Shown here one piece after another: positions 1 to 12,000 of a DNA stretch of 64,000 bases (the first letter of the stretch is position 1; every line of letters begins with the position of its first letter). The notes beneath the pieces are model-generated. The model worked only from the letters and a program-made list of their open reading frames with translations, was not told the DNA's origin and did no database searches. The stretch spans positions 310,001-374,000 of the forward strand of contig BQMF02000030.1 of assembly GCA_027922465.2 (NCBI GenBank), given 5' to 3'. This DNA comes from Turritopsis dohrnii. Taxonomy: Eukaryota; Cnidaria; Hydrozoa; Anthoathecata; Oceaniidae. The translations under genes and the position numbers were made by a program.

Positions 1-2590
1 TAATTTTTCATTCGTCTATGTTGCTTATTACGATGGCGTCACGACGAATATTTTTGCATGCAGGTGATATTATCAAAAAAGAAAGCATTGCATTGCTTTT
101 TGTTGCGCGTGATATATTTATTGAAAGAAACAAAACTTGCATTGTGTATTTCTTTTCGTTGCACATGTTTTTCAAATGAATGCTTCTTTATACACAACTC
201 ATCTTTCGTGCACGCGATCTTGTCGACTGAGAGGTACACAAAATCAACATCAAGTAGTTTTTTTACATTAATTATTTCACCGTAAATCAATAGAACGCTA
301 TTTTTATTATAATATCTTATTACTCAACATTTAATCATGAAAAGTTTCGGGAAAAGTTGATGCATCAACGCCATTTCGTATTCGAAAAAATAATACACAA
401 TTTTCACATAATTGAAACCACAAGTAGAACGAATTAGATTTTATACAGGTCATTCGAAATTCATTTGTGAAACGGTGAAGTATAAAGAGAAAGGCATTCA
501 GTCTCCTGTGTTTGGGGTTCACAGTTTAAATCGTCCCCCTTACTTCACTTTCCTTCAATACCTCCTGAGAGTATGCATAAGCATGTACGTTCACATTACG
601 ATAGATTATTCCACGTCTTGGATGCCACGTACGGGCCAATTGAGCACGTTAACCTACTGTCTTCTGTAGTAATTATGATACTGAATGGAAGTGCATTTTC
701 CAGCAATGTAGACCACATAAAAATAAAAAATTTTCCGCCCCTCAGGCCTCACCATGGGAGGCCTTCGGGTGACGATGAAACAAGCAAATTTTGAAATGAA
801 CAAAGCGATGTCCCCAAATAATCTCTGGATACGACACTGTATTCAGGAAAACACCATGATCTATTTGCAGTCTAGTGATGCCAATATGAGATCTATCTGG
901 AATAGCGAGGCATCCAAGCCTGTAATGCATACTCATCAGCATCATTTGTAACATCAGGTTTGACGACAATCATATGGCCAATGGGAATCTTCAAATGTGG
1001 TCGTATTCTGTATAAATGATAACCTTTAATGGCACTATTGATGATATTTACCTTCATTACGACCTCTTTCCACGGTAACAGTGTGTTAAAACTTCTTTCT
1101 TCATGGCAACAGCGTGGTCTGAGATCTTTTAGACTATACTAATCAGTTTTTACATAGCAAATTTGATATATCAGGCTCTAGAGCAAAAAACGATCGCTCA
1201 ATTGACGGATATATACCGCGATTTAGGGATATATTGCTTTTTCAATGCATAATAGTGAATCGCATCGCGTGGCAGTGCAGTTCTAATGGTTCAAATTATT
1301 ACCTTTCCGAAAATACTTGAAAATCAACGAAAAAATCTATCCGAAACACAGCAGTAGGAGTGCGCGAGCCGAAAAACAAAAATATCCCTCAATTAAAGTA
1401 TATGTGCTTCAATTGAGGAATCCCTCATTCTATTGTTCCTAACTGTCAATATCGATTATTAGAGGTCTTGTTGAAAAACTTTATTTGGTATACGAAACCT
1501 TTTCAGTTCTGTTTTCATTCCAAGAAATCAAGCCACAAAATCATTTTTCCCATGAGCAAATTCCTTTACCATATAAACAAGCCCTTAGTTCAAGAAATCA
1601 TCTTTGTTGTGGTCGAATCTCTTATCAAAATAAATTTCAATTCTAAAACGTGGAAGTGTTTATGATTAATTCCGCATGAAATGGAAAGTACTGCAATAAT
1701 TATGGAAAATATTCCATAATGTCTCATACTGCTGACTTTGCACCTATGTAAAAGACCTGTGTGATCAATTTTTTTTATGATTGATATTTGGTTGGATGGT
1801 GATCAAAAATAGCAGATGAAGTGACATGAAGCAGTGCTACACAATATAAATCCAAGATCTTGTGTTTCAGTTTGATTGATAATGAGCCTTAATACACGAT
1901 AACATCTGATTTATATTGGTGTTTAAATCTGTTTCATGCAGTATATTTGTTTTTTAGTTTGTATATTCTCAACATATTTGCCAGGTGTCTGGGTTTGTTT
2001 TTGGCCTGATATCAAGAACTAACCATTTGGTATCACACACTAACCATTTGGTATCACGCAAAGAGTATTTCGCAAAAATTAGGTTCTATAGAAGTGAGAT
2101 TGTTAATGGATTTTTGGGATTTTTGAATTTCTTATCATTGTCTGTTCTGGCTTTTGATAAAAGAAAAAGGTGCAAGAAACATTTAGCCAATCAAATAGAG
2201 ATACAGATCCGATAACAGTACAACCCTGAGCAATGAGCGCTCACAGTCATACAGTTTTGTAGGAAAAAACAGTAACCTTGTGAAACATTTTCAAAACACC
2301 ACTTTTCTTGTTATGTGTGGAACGTGTAAATCTGATAATTCCATTAATAAGTAAAACCTTTTCCCAAAAGTATAGCATGAAATAGGGTTCCATTTTGAAG
2401 CAAATTTACGAAGTCCGATGAATCTTTTGTTTAAATCTATGTTCTCTTATTGCTGTCAGTAAGTCAAGTGAAAGCTAAAAAATTAACATGAGTTACTCAA
2501 CTAGTACACAGCAAAAGTAAAAAGTATCTTTTGCTGTTTGAGCAATGTTTTCTATTTAGACTATAGTCAGATTTTGAATGAAAATAAAAT
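1..2590. other. AT-rich stretch without a supported gene
   Basis: No open frame here has convincing coding character or a recognisable family. The first coding exon of the UBFD1-like gene must lie here or further upstream, but I could not fix it. An 18-20 bp direct repeat (core ACTAACCATTTGGTATCAC) occurs twice in a row around 2017-2058. The segment 2314-2430 is a diverged copy of 34769-34880. The weak decayed coding fragment near 745-1065 is listed separately. Confidence 0.5.
745..1065 (-). pseudogene. Decayed fragment with a KGYHxY-type segment
   Basis: On the minus strand a frame entering near 1055 reads KVNIINSAIKGYHLY, then a proline- and hydrophobic-rich stretch ending MPRYS. It is then broken by stops and frame changes. 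The KGYHxY core followed by a D/E-rich and MP segment resembles a small module I recall from multicopy, transposon-associated genes in cnidarians, perhaps HIRAN-like. The match is short and I cannot align it here. It could equally be chance reading of a non-coding repeat. No splice sites or start were assigned. Confidence 0.25.
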
Positions 2591-2601
2591 CTGTTTTTTA
2601 G

Positions 2602-5600
2602 ATCCAACTGAAAATGGAAGCAAGGATACCGTTGAGCGTGATGACACCAATCAAAACTCAAATATGAGCAGTGAACAAACAGTGGAAGTGAACAGTGGTC
2701 CCCAATGTAAAGGTGAACCTGTCTCATTCAAAATAGTTTGGAATAAGAAAAATTATGAAATAAATAAATTGGGATTGTTAAACACTGTTGAGGAGTTGAA
2801 ACAACATATCGATGAGTTAACAGGTATGGTATCTTTGATAATTTCAATTTGGTTGTGATATTCTAAAAGGTTTTCAGATCAGCTTATGATATTCTTAAAG
2901 TGTTCTGACACAAGTCATATTATCAGTACTTATTTGGTCTGAGCATTCTATCTAATTGTCAGTGCCGTAGCAACGAAAATTTTATTGGGGGGGCTTAAAG
3001 CAATCCTAAATAGTGGCTTCAAGGAGGACCCACCTTGGTGGGGTCCGACTGGGAAAATTTGAGATTTTGGGATTCCAGATTGGCTAAAAACGCATTTTAA
3101 GACATAAATAAGATAAGATAAAGAAATACATATTTATCTAGAAAGATACTTTTTAATCAAGATTCTTCTGGAAGTACTGCAGTAATGATGATTTTTTCTT
3201 TTGTACAGACATTTTCTCTGTAGTTCCTTTCCCGCAACATCTATGTTAACTATATAGTGCTGCAACATGTGCTGTGAAAATATGAAATTCAGTTTCAAAC
3301 ACATATAAACATGGTTTTTATTGTTGATTTTATACCCAATACTTGAATTTGACGTATAGCTAATCATTTTTGTTTGTTAGGCATGGTAATTACATAATGT
3401 GTGCTCAAAATTTTTTTCACCTTGGAAAATTATTGGGGGGGGCTGCAGCCCCCCTACTCCCAGCCCCTGCGGTTGCTACGGCACTGAATTGTATTACTTA
3501 TTTTTAGGGATCCCAAGAAATATGCAGAAACTGATGTACAAAGGTAAAAGATAACTGTAACTAAAACTGAAATAGCTTTCTTAAGACTTCAAACAACTTT
3601 ACCAGAATTCCAAAGAATTTGCTCTCCTACATTAGACTCTTGTGAATCTTGTATAAGATGTAGTGTTGATAAAGTTTCTGATTTACTGTGAATCAATACT
3701 AAATAATTAATTATTATTATAATTCATAAAATAAATAAATGTTCCAATCTACTTTATTGTTGTTGATTGTCTTCCATTCTATTTTTGGCAATGTGAAAAC
3801 TCAATCTGTGTAGAACATTGCACATATTCTCCTCAAATCACCTTGTATTGTAAGCACAAACAATTCTCTATGAACTGCAAGCAATAAGCATACTCCATTG
3901 CGTTAAGTACAAATTCTCTAGAGTCACAGAAATAACTGGAACAGTGTTATTCTTACTAAATACTAGGACTGATAAAAGATGAAACTGCGACTCTTGAAGA
4001 TATCAAAATAACAGCCAATGCTAAGCTGATGGTTGTTGGATCAACGTTAAAAGATGTAGAAAAGGTGAAGACTCCTACTGCGCAAGAGATACAGAAGGAA
4101 CGACAAGCAGAAGGTATTGTTTATCATCTTCGTTCATATTATTGTCAAATCAAAATCAACTTGACTAAAATTCATCCATCATGAAGTTTGAATTGCACTT
4201 AGCAATTTTAATGATTCACTGAACTCACTTGTGCTTGGTAAAGAAATCAGACAGATACCCAGTGGACAAATTTGTTGTTGAAAGTCACTGTGAAGAAGTG
4301 GTACATGGATATTGTGAATCATCTATTCTATTTTTTCTTTCACTTTGAATTCTTAAAAGTCATTCATTGAGGATACCTCTGTGACAGTTGGTCTTGACAG
4401 ACAATCTGACACATTCCTTAATCAGCAATGCAACTAATTGGTTCTGTATTTGTGACGTTGTCGGGGATGTTGATGGCAAGCCATAACACGTTATGTGAAT
4501 AACGTTATAACGTTAAAAAGAACAAAAAAGAAATAACATTCAAAATTGTTGAAATAACGATATTAACAAGAGACAAACGTTATATAACTATATTAATGTT
4601 TTGTGGTTTGTTATCAAAATCTCCTGGAGCATCACATATGTTGTTCGAGTATTTTCCATAAACAGGAAACAAATTTATGCCATGGACCTAATGATCCACA
4701 GTGGGATGTATTTTGAGAGTACACCACTGCGTACATAGGATTCAAATTTAAAAGAAATGCGAATTTTACACTAAAATTTGAGTCCTAGTTTCATATCTTT
4801 GTGAAGAATGTGGTACGTTATACTTTTGTGGTTAAGTCTGCCTGAGCTGATGAAGAACTAAAGAAACTTCCAATGATAAATGATTTCAAAAATTTCAACT
4901 AAGCAGTTATTCTTATGAAGCTGTTGATTTTAATTTTAGCTGCTGCAAGTAAAGAACCTCTATGTAAACAGAAGGTAAAAAACTGTTTTTTCATATTGCA
5001 CCAGGGCGTTCTGATTGCACTGGGGCATTCTGTGATCATGATATAATACAATACATGTCTTTGTGTTTTTCTCTCTGTACTTTGAAATATTCTTCTGAAT
5101 TAATAAAATAGAAATAATGCAGTATAAAGTTATATTTCTGATCATATTCAGCATAAGAACCACAAATTGCTCATTTCTGGTCCTCGTTTTCCCTTATAAT
5201 GTTTAGCTGCAAATGCTTTTTTTTATATTAATTTTAAGTTAAGATTTTGCAATTAAATGAACAAATTTTGAACTGTATCAACAATTTCATCTACCTGTGA
5301 AGACCATCTTCACTGGAAAATGGCTCAGTTAATAAGTTCTTCTGTCGAAATTACATCACTTGTAAACTATTAATAATGGCTTGTTTTGGGAATTTATTTT
5401 TCCAATATCGGAATATCAGAAAATCAAAGTTACTACAAAGTGTTATTGTAAAACGAAAAGATATGATGTTTTGACCTACGAATTCTCTTCAATTCAAATG
5501 ATTCCATATTCAGGAACCATCATCTCATGAATGCATTGATGCATGTAAGGATATTTTAGTTCAACAAAAGGCCTATATCTGTAGAAGCATTATATTACAA

Positions 5601-7911
5601 TCACTTTTTTTAGGCACACAAGAAAGTGTTAGACAAGGGGAAACCAGAGGATGTCCCGCCCGGAATAAAAGGAATCAAGGTTTAATTGTGTTGTAGCCTC
5701 TAACTCTAGCCTCCATAACTTCTCATTTTTATGTCAATTAACCTCCGTAATTCGGACTTTCATAAATCGAGCGATGGATGTTCGAATTGGACTCTGATAT
5801 ACATATAGACAGATTTAATATGACGTTACCTTGAATCGCCGAAAATGTCTAACATAGAACTTGGCAAACGAAAAGTCATGAATGTCTAATGAAGTATCTG
5901 GTATTTATCTGTCTTCTTCATTGTCCATGATTACTTTCCGTCTTCAGGAGAAACTTCCACCTCATCCGATATCAGGGATGATCAACAAGGCGGGAGGGAA
6001 AGTAAGACTTACCTTCAAATTAGAACTGGACCAACTGTGGCTTGGTACGAGAGGTATGTATTCAATGCCTATACCCAGTGGGTAAAATCGTCAATCGCCC
6101 TATTCCCTTCGGCTTCTCTATCTTCTATATCTATCTTTTTCCATTTTCATTGTTTCCATTCAACATGCTGGAGTTTAAATTAGCACATTTTCCCCATTGG
6201 AAGGGACATACCGGAAAAGTGGGATCCAGGACTCGGAACCCCAGATCTTTGGTGTGACCCAGGATCCTACAAACGGGACTTGAGACCCTAACATGAATTA
6301 GCCCAATTGAATAGAATTAGCCCAATTTAAGTGCAGTTGTTAGAGAACAAGTTTCATGTACTACAGAGGAAATGAAATCGAGAACATCCTCATGGTGTGA
6401 TTCTTTGTTGCAAAAATAAAATTCTTTTGTTTTCGGTTTTCATCACGCAAGATTTAAAGTACGAATTTTGAAAATGAATTTACACTTCACAGTTCTCCGA
6501 GCCACAGAAAACTCAGTTAATTCTCTTTGCATTAAAATTACATCAACTACCTTTTATTAAACGAGTAATGTCTTTTCAAACACCTGGAGGTCTTTTGTTG
6601 CACCCGGTTTCTTTATTTTATGATAGTCAACTTAAAACGACTTTATTTATTTCAAAATTGAATTCACACTTCTCGAATACTTCAAAAAACCAATTCGCAA
6701 CATCAACTGTAATAGTAACAGTAGTATAAGAGAAATGATCTGAATCATGTGTCCCACCTATTCCATGTAGGGTCTATGTATATGTCTATGTAGTATACTA
6801 AATCTGAATGTGTCCCACCTATTCCATGTAGGATCCCCGGGTTACACTTTTCCGGTACGACGACTTGGAAAGGTTCTTATTTGTCTGATATATTTCTATT
6901 TCAGAACGAACTGAAAAGTTACCGATGTCATCCATTCGGAATGTTATCTCTGAACCGATAGAGGGACACGAGGAATACCACATTCTAGTAAGAACATTCG
7001 AGGAATTATCTTTTTCTTCAGTCTTTACCTTGAGCGATTGTTGCGAAAACTTGCTGGGACCATATGAAGTTAACTCACGCCAAAATCTTGTTTGTCAAGT
7101 CGTCGAGTCATTTTAGATGTTGACTTGTGATGCCCTTAATCGTTATAGAAATTTAACGCGGTTCACAATAAGTCGACAGTCAAGTCGTCGAGTCGTTTTA
7201 GGTGAATACTCATTGGGCAAATTTGAAAAGTCATTGCGAAGGAGTGCATTTCTATAGAAACGTACACACTATTTGGATGAAAAGTGCTCTTCTTCACAGT
7301 GACTTTTGGACAATTTTGACCACTGGGTAACCACTATAAAATCTAGAATGTTTAGCTATTAAAATCACGAACACATGTTCCGCAATTTTGAGGTCACGAC
7401 GTGCGTTTTTTTTCTTGAAATGTATGAAACACAAAATATACACGCTAAGGTAGGGAATTTCGAAACAAATATTCAGGATGTTACAGTTTAATGATAAGGA
7501 CCTAAGGACCTAAGGACCTAAAAAAAATAACAAGAGCATATGAGTTTCAGTAACCTCAAGTCCTCTTTGAAGGAATGTGAAAATGACCGTAGAACAGCCA
7601 TCAAGCAATTCCTTACATCCAGAAGCGAACATGTACGACCAAGCTCGAATGGGACTCCGGCTCAATATGTGGATGCTGTTAAAGACACTATACTAGGCAA
7701 ACATAAATTTGGGAGACCTATTGTAGTGTTTGATATTCATACCTTTCTTTTTTTACAGAGATTGCTGAAAAATGACATTAGCCTTTCTTATTGCATGTAG
7801 GCCATACAGCTTGGACCAACCGAAGCCTCTAGGTATTGGATGTATTGGTTTCCGGCTCAATATGTGGATGCTGTTAAAGACACTATACTAGGCAAGTGGC
7901 AAGCGTTCTGA
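2602..7911 (+). CDS. UBFD1: UBFD1-like ubiquitin domain-containing protein, 8 exons seen
   Basis: Exons read in phase with GT-AG borders at 2602-2823, 3508-3543, 3967-4113, 4940-4974, 5614-5679, 5948-6053, 6905-6987 and 7801-7911. They encode a ubiquitin-like fold (VSFKIVWNKKNYEIN through ANAKLMVVGST), then the linker KVLDKGKPEDVPPG, then the UBFD1 C-terminal domain with GGKVRLTFKLELDQLWLGT, RTEKLPMSSIRNVISEP, LGPTEASRYWMYW and the end ILGKWQAF before TGA. The order and wording match vertebrate UBFD1 closely from memory. That protein binds polyubiquitin and has been linked to NF-kB signalling; its role here is inferred. The 5' exon is missing. An ATG at 2538 is open into exon 1, but the stretch between carries a TTTTTTAG acceptor at 2601, so I begin at 2602. 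Intron 1 holds a 527-bp TIR element, and the last intron a 45-bp copy of the final exon. Confidence 0.93.
2954..3492. mobile_element. 527-bp TIR element (hAT-like ends) in a UBFD1 intron
   Basis: The 15-bp terminal inverted repeat CAGTGCCGTAGCAAC (2960-2974) is mirrored exactly at 3472-3486. Both ends are flanked by the direct repeat AATTGT (2954-2959 and 3487-3492), a 6-bp target duplication. G- or C-runs sit just inside each end. No transposase frame is present, so it is non-autonomous. The CAG...CTG ends recall hAT elements, but those usually duplicate 8 bp (5 in some), so the superfamily is uncertain. Confidence 0.8.
4256..4640. repeat. Half-elements of two small TIR families in a UBFD1 intron
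   Basis: At 4256-4306 there is one end of the CCCAGTGGGTAAAAT-type family described at 7210-7327. At about 4443-4634 a longer relic ends in TTGTTATCAAAATCTCCTGG, matching the right arm of the palindromic repeat at 44938-45022. The left arm (near TGTGACGTTGTCGGGGAT) is a poor mirror, so this copy is old. Both lie in the intron between the exons at 3967-4113 and 4940-4974. Confidence 0.5.
6073..6093. repeat. Solo end of the CCCAGTGGG TIR family
   Basis: The string ACCCAGTGGGTAAAATCGTC repeats the outer end of the element at 42917-43039. No second arm was found nearby, so this is a truncated copy in the UBFD1 intron. A separate pair of direct repeats (GTGTCCCACCTATTCCATG) lies at about 6750-6833 in the same intron. 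Confidence 0.5.
7210..7327. mobile_element. Short TIR element, CCCAGTGGG family, copy 1
   Basis: About 118 bp with imperfect inverted ends. One end reads CATTGGGCAAATTTG and the other CAATTTTGACCACTGGG. Just inside are the mirrored cores AAGTCATTGCGAAG and CACAGTGACTTTTGG. The same arrangement occurs at 42917-43039, at 45465-45583 and partly at 60013-60107. No coding capacity. The target duplication is not clear enough to name a superfamily. Confidence 0.65.
7656..7700 (+). repeat. 45-bp exact copy of the last UBFD1 exon's 3' part
   Basis: Positions 7656-7700 are identical to 7851-7895 inside the terminal coding exon (peptide PAQYVDAVKDTILGK), about 195 bp upstream of the original and in the same orientation. 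Beyond base 45 the two sequences diverge at once. The copy sits in an open frame (7540-7800) in the same codon register, but that frame lacks the exon's upstream half and its terminal WQAF. It is probably a partial exon duplication lying in the final intron. Confidence 0.85.
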
Positions 7912-8244
7912 CCTTCACAAAAGGATGTGAATAGTCGTTTAATTCGTCGAAGTTTATCGCTTGGAAAGTTGAGTTCAGCGCTGGCATGGTGTTGAAAGAT
8001 CGACGTTACAAAGGAACTTACGCTGTGCGTGCTTACGAAGTGACATCCATGATTGTGTCCGTCATACTCGTTGTTTTGATTTTGTTCGTCGTTAAAACAC
8101 TGCCGGCGCCAACGTTGTCGGGTCTCCACAAGGCGATGTTTATGACGATTGTCATAAGTTTTCGTGGCGAAGATGAAGAAAGGAATTGATCGTGGAGAAA
8201 AAAATTCGCGTTTTTGAAACAGTATCATGTGTTCTTGAAATTTA

Positions 8245-8332
8245 TCAGCATCAACGATTTGTTTTAATTTTTTTAAGCGCCTTAAAACCGTTTTAAGGCG
8301 CTTAAAAAATTAAAACAAATCGTTGATGCTGA
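8245..8332. repeat. Near-perfect long palindrome
   Basis: Two arms of about 43 bp mirror each other around position 8289 with essentially no loop and a single T/A-run length difference. The arm begins TCAGCATCAACGATTTG and ends in GGCGCTTAAAA. It lies about 330 bp past the UBFD1 stop and could be in its 3' UTR. It may be a minimal fold-back element or a cruciform-forming site; no target duplication was found. Confidence 0.85.
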
Positions 8333-8655
8333 CGTCACGTCACACAAACTGGTTTGAGATCGTCGTAAAAATCGTCTAGTGTAGATTCGGCTTTAAAATG
8401 GTTGGTAAACTGTTAAAAGTTACTCTTTACCGATGCGTTACGGTAATTCTTAAGTCTGTAAAAGTTCGGAATAGTTTCCCTTAAAGGAAAGACTACAGAT
8501 CGTTTCATTTAACATGTCGTTGTGTTGAGGTCATACAATTGAGCGACTCTCAAGGGGTAACGACTTTTTCACCATGCAACAGAATGGTTTTTTTTTCTGC
8601 ATTTGAATCGAGGCAATGTTTTGTTGAATGTGACATATTGAATGCAAAGTTCTAC

Positions 8656-9338
8656 TAAAGTACGTTTCAAATGAACTTGCACAGTTTTTATAAATGCTTG
8701 GCAAATTTGAAGGTAATGAGATATAGGTAAATAGATGGCAAGATATAATCCTTTAAAGTCACTTAGGTTGCATGTTTATCGTGTTTACAAACTTGTAGTA
8801 AGGACTACGTGAGCATTTAACTTTGTATGTTATTGCATTCATTGTGTCGATACGGTGTACTGTACAAGTACCCTTTGGGGTTAATATAAAAATTTATGAC
8901 TTATGCACGGGAAGTTTAATTGTGTAATTGTTCTGTTGAATAGAGCCGTTTAGTGGAAAGATCATTGCTTACCCCCGGAAAATTAATGAAATCATAACAG
9001 AGTGAATATGTTAAGATGTGCGACCTAAGTGACTTTAAAGGATTATATCTTGCGATCTATTTTACTTTTTTGAAAAATTATTTCGCCCTTTGAACGATCA
9101 AAGATTGAAGTTTGTCACACAAAAAATTGAGCTGTTTTGCTTTTTTGTATAAAAAGCTCGTTTTGTTCATCTTCGTTTTTCTACTTCCATTTTCATTATT
9201 CTTCCAAACATTTTTATATCACGAAAGAGTGTTTTTTAAGCTTGACACAGCGCAAAAAGAATTTTTGAAATATCTCACAACCTTCAAATTTGCCAAGCAT
9301 TTATAAAAACTGTGCAAGTTCATTTGAAACGTACTTTA
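8656..9338. mobile_element. 679-bp TIR element with TA target duplication
   Basis: Long inverted ends: the left end AAGTACGTTTCAAATGAA (from 8658) is mirrored by TTCATTTGAAACGTACTT (to 9336). Similarity continues for about 58 bp through a TGCTTGGCAAATTTGAAGG segment. A second mirrored block (GACTTTAAAGGATTATATC) lies further in. TA flanks each side (8656-8657 and 9337-9338). TA duplication is usual for Tc1/mariner elements. No transposase frame is seen; short hydrophobic frames inside look like T-rich chance reading. Confidence 0.8.
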
Positions 9339-9339
9339 A

Positions 9340-9733
9340 ATCTCCTTCCCGCTGTACGATGAAATCCCGTTGGCTTACCTTTCCAAAAGGTCAATGCTTG
9401 AATGAACTTTTTTTTTACCTGTCGCATAAGACAGGTAGTCGCTTACCATCCCTACTATGCGAAGAATCCGAAATTTTTTTGCCATGAGAGTTAGTCGTGC
9501 CATTATACCCAAGCGTAGGAAATAAAGGACATTTCTGACCACATCTAGTTTTCGCAATTGTGAGCATAGTTGTTGAAAATCATTGTGATCCACCGCATCC
9601 TTCTTGTCAATACTGTTGTTGGTGTAAGATATGACGATGTTGGAACATCTTCATCGATTAGGAGAGAGAATGCTCTTTGTGTTTTGTTTCCAGCACCGAG
9701 TTTGTTGGGTTTTTTTATTCTGAGCTAATCATT
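9340..9733 (-). other. Unassigned stretch with possible decayed coding
   Basis: On the minus strand 9593-9375 stays open and reads with balanced composition (HNDFQQLCSQLRKLDVVRNV, then LGIMARLTLMAKK). It looks more like coding sequence than the T-rich neighbours. I recognise no family. It lies between a TIR element and a Helitron-related repeat, so an old transposon frame is the most likely source. Confidence 0.3.
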
Positions 9734-10078
9734 GGGTAAATATCTCGAGAACCAATAAATAGGGGATAACTGACGTTTTTTGGGGTCCGCGATACGGGTG
9801 AAGGGGTGACGCAACATTTGGGACTAAATTTCTTTTGGTACTGCGGCTATGACGTCATCATTATCTTTGATCGACGATATCTCTGCAACGGTTGATCGTA
9901 GCGAAACGATCCCATACATTTTTTTCATCAGTTTTTGAAGCTCTACAACATAGGTACACTTTTGAGTTGCGATTCTATGATTTATTTTTTCGTCACGGGG
10001 TACTTGCACGGAAATGGTGGATTTGATCTAACGTTTTCGAAGTTAAGTTCGGTAAAACGTTCTTACCCGGGTTACTAG
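9734..10078 (+). repeat. Helitron-related internal repeat, diverged copy
   Basis: The block from AACCAATAAATAGGGGAT through GGGGTCCGCGATACGGG, TGACGTCATCA and CGTAGCGAAACGATCCC matches 15783-16040 inside the first tandem Helitron with scattered changes. It ends in GGTTACTAG followed by T, which resembles a Helitron CTAG terminus. No clear 5' TC end was found, so the copy is incomplete. The next 200 bp (10080-10290) hold nothing I can name. Confidence 0.55.
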
Positions 10079-10294
10079 TAGAGTTTATAACGTCTTTCGT
10101 AAAAAGTACAAGTTAATGGCCTTACTTACCCAATTAAAATTTTGTTGCTTCATTAAATGAGAAAACGGTGATTTTTGAATGAAAGCTCGTCACATAAGAT
10201 CACACAAAATTCTATTACAGTAGCGTTGGTGTGTGTGACGTCAGTTCTTTTATGATCACGGGGGAAATCAAAACAAGAAGTTTTCGAATTCAAG

Positions 10295-12000
10295 TATATA
10301 TCGATCTTGTTCATTAAAAAGTTCCTCAAACAGCTTAAAAAGAGAAAAGCAACTGGTGTTGACGAACTACCAGCTAGATTGTTAAGAGACTGCGCAGACG
10401 AAATCGCAACTCCGTTACACTACATCGTGAATTGTTCACTCTCAACAAACACTGTTCCAGCGACTTGGAAAATCGGCAAGATTGTACCAGTCTTACAAAA
10501 CAGGTGACACATCAAACGTTGAGAATTATAGACCAATCTCCGTATTGCCAATATTATCCAAAGTGTTAGAGAAGGCGGTCCACTCACAGGTGATCGAATT
10601 CTTTGAAAATAACAATCTTTTGAACAAATTCCAGTTTGGGTATCGAAGAAACCGCAGTACTGATATCGCGACAACCTTGTTTGTAGATGAGATACGAAGC
10701 AATGGTAACGAGGGAAAACTGACTGGTGCTTTATTCTTAGATTTAAGAAAAGCCTTTGACACTATCAGCCACGGGCTAATTTTGAAAAAGCTTGAATCGT
10801 ACGGTATCACCGCAAATGCTTTAGACTGGTTCACTGATTATCTATTTTTCAGAAAACAGATCGTGACAATCGGAAACGAAAAATCGTCATCATTCGAGCT
10901 TTTGAGTGGGGTCCCTCAGGGATCTATATTAGGACCGTTACTCTTTATAATATTCTTCAATGACTTTCCAGAAAAATTACAGTGGTCTAAATGTATTCAG
11001 TATGCAGAAGATACCGTCGTTTACCTCTCCAACAGTAATGCGGAGGAGATTGAATCTGTTCTAAATCGTGAAATGAAAAACATTTTAACTTATTGTCGTG
11101 AAAACGAACTTATTCTAAATTTGAAGCGTGAAAAGACGGAAACAATGCTGTTTGGGACAGGCAAACGTTTAGCGAAGAAGAAAAACTTAAATCTGCAAAT
11201 TAATGAGGAGCCGATCAATCATACTGACTCTTACTGCTATCTTGGAAATGAACTAGACCCCACTTTGAATCTAAACAACAACTTTGAAAAATCGTATAAA
11301 AAGGCCAGTGGTCGTGTCAATTTGTTACGAAAAATGAGACCTTATTTGAACATTGATGCTGCACACAAAATTTACGAGATGGTGATAGTTCCAATTATAT
11401 TGTATAGCACGTTTCTGCATGCACAATCTACATCGACACAACAACGAAAATTGTCTTCGTTAGAAAAAAGGGCAAAAGATATAATTGGTGGAAACAGAAA
11501 AATACGTAGCATTGAAGGAAGAAAGAAGATGAGAATCTCCAAAATGGTAAAACGATGTTTAAATGGAGATGTCTGTAGTAACTTCGAAAACTACTTTGAA
11601 GTAAACTCACATGAAAAGAACACTAGGAATAGAAATAATTTTTTAAAGCTCCCAGAAGTAAAGTTAGAATTTGCAAGGAAATCCTTTAAGTTTCAGGGAG
11701 CAAAAATCTACAACGAGTTGCCTCTGTTTATACGAAATTCTGAGAATTTTAACCTTTTAAATAATTTTTTAATTAGACGATTTTAACCATTAGAAATAAA
11801 TTATTTTGTATTTTTCTGTATTTTTTTTTTTTTTTTTGTATTTTTTTTTTCTTGTCATATTTGTAATATTTACCATAAACAGGTCACACGTTGATAACAG
11901 CAATTAAGTTTGTTGAAGTGTTTATATGTATATATTTCTATTGTAGATATGTACATATATATACCTGTATAAATATTGCTTAATAATAATAATAATAATT
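10295..12000 (+). mobile_element. 5'-truncated APE-type LINE (jockey/CR1/L2-like)
   Basis: The element begins inside the RT domain and ends in a TAA microsatellite (11983-12000) after T-rich 3' UTR. That pattern suits target-primed reverse transcription with 5' truncation. The sequence after the TAA tail (GCATTGCATCCCAATCGAAC) matches Helitron interior sequence at 16210-16230. The flank before the LINE (GTGTGACGTCAGTTC) matches the bases just 5' of that site. I infer the LINE inserted into a Helitron copy. Endonuclease sequence is absent. Confidence 0.75.
10307..11786 (+). pseudogene. LINE reverse transcriptase, frameshifted
   Basis: Two frames form one RT. The first (10307-10507) holds KATGVDELPARLLRD and WKIGKIVPV. 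The second (10482-11786) runs from NYRPISVLPILSKVLEKAV through the LFLDLRKAFDTI motif (A), LSGVPQGSILGPLLF (B) and CIQYAEDTVVYLSN (C), then a thumb and C-terminal region. They are joined by a one-base indel near 10490-10500. Motif C reads YAED where active enzymes have YADD, so a catalytic aspartate is replaced. The wording fits jockey-superfamily RTs common in invertebrates; the exact clade needs a tree. Inactive by frameshift and by motif C. Confidence 0.85.

Noticed and set aside
2538..2601. ATG at 2538 as the UBFD1 start codon
   Set aside because: The frame is open, but a strong pyrimidine-rich acceptor ends at 2601 and the residues before it do not resemble any UBFD1 start I know.
7857..8228. 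Minus-strand 123-codon frame
   Set aside because: It is antisense to the last UBFD1 exon and its 3' UTR and has no recognisable domain.
9112..9306. Hydrophobic frame as a membrane protein
   Set aside because: It lies inside a TIR element, is T-rich, and part of it is the inverted arm itself.
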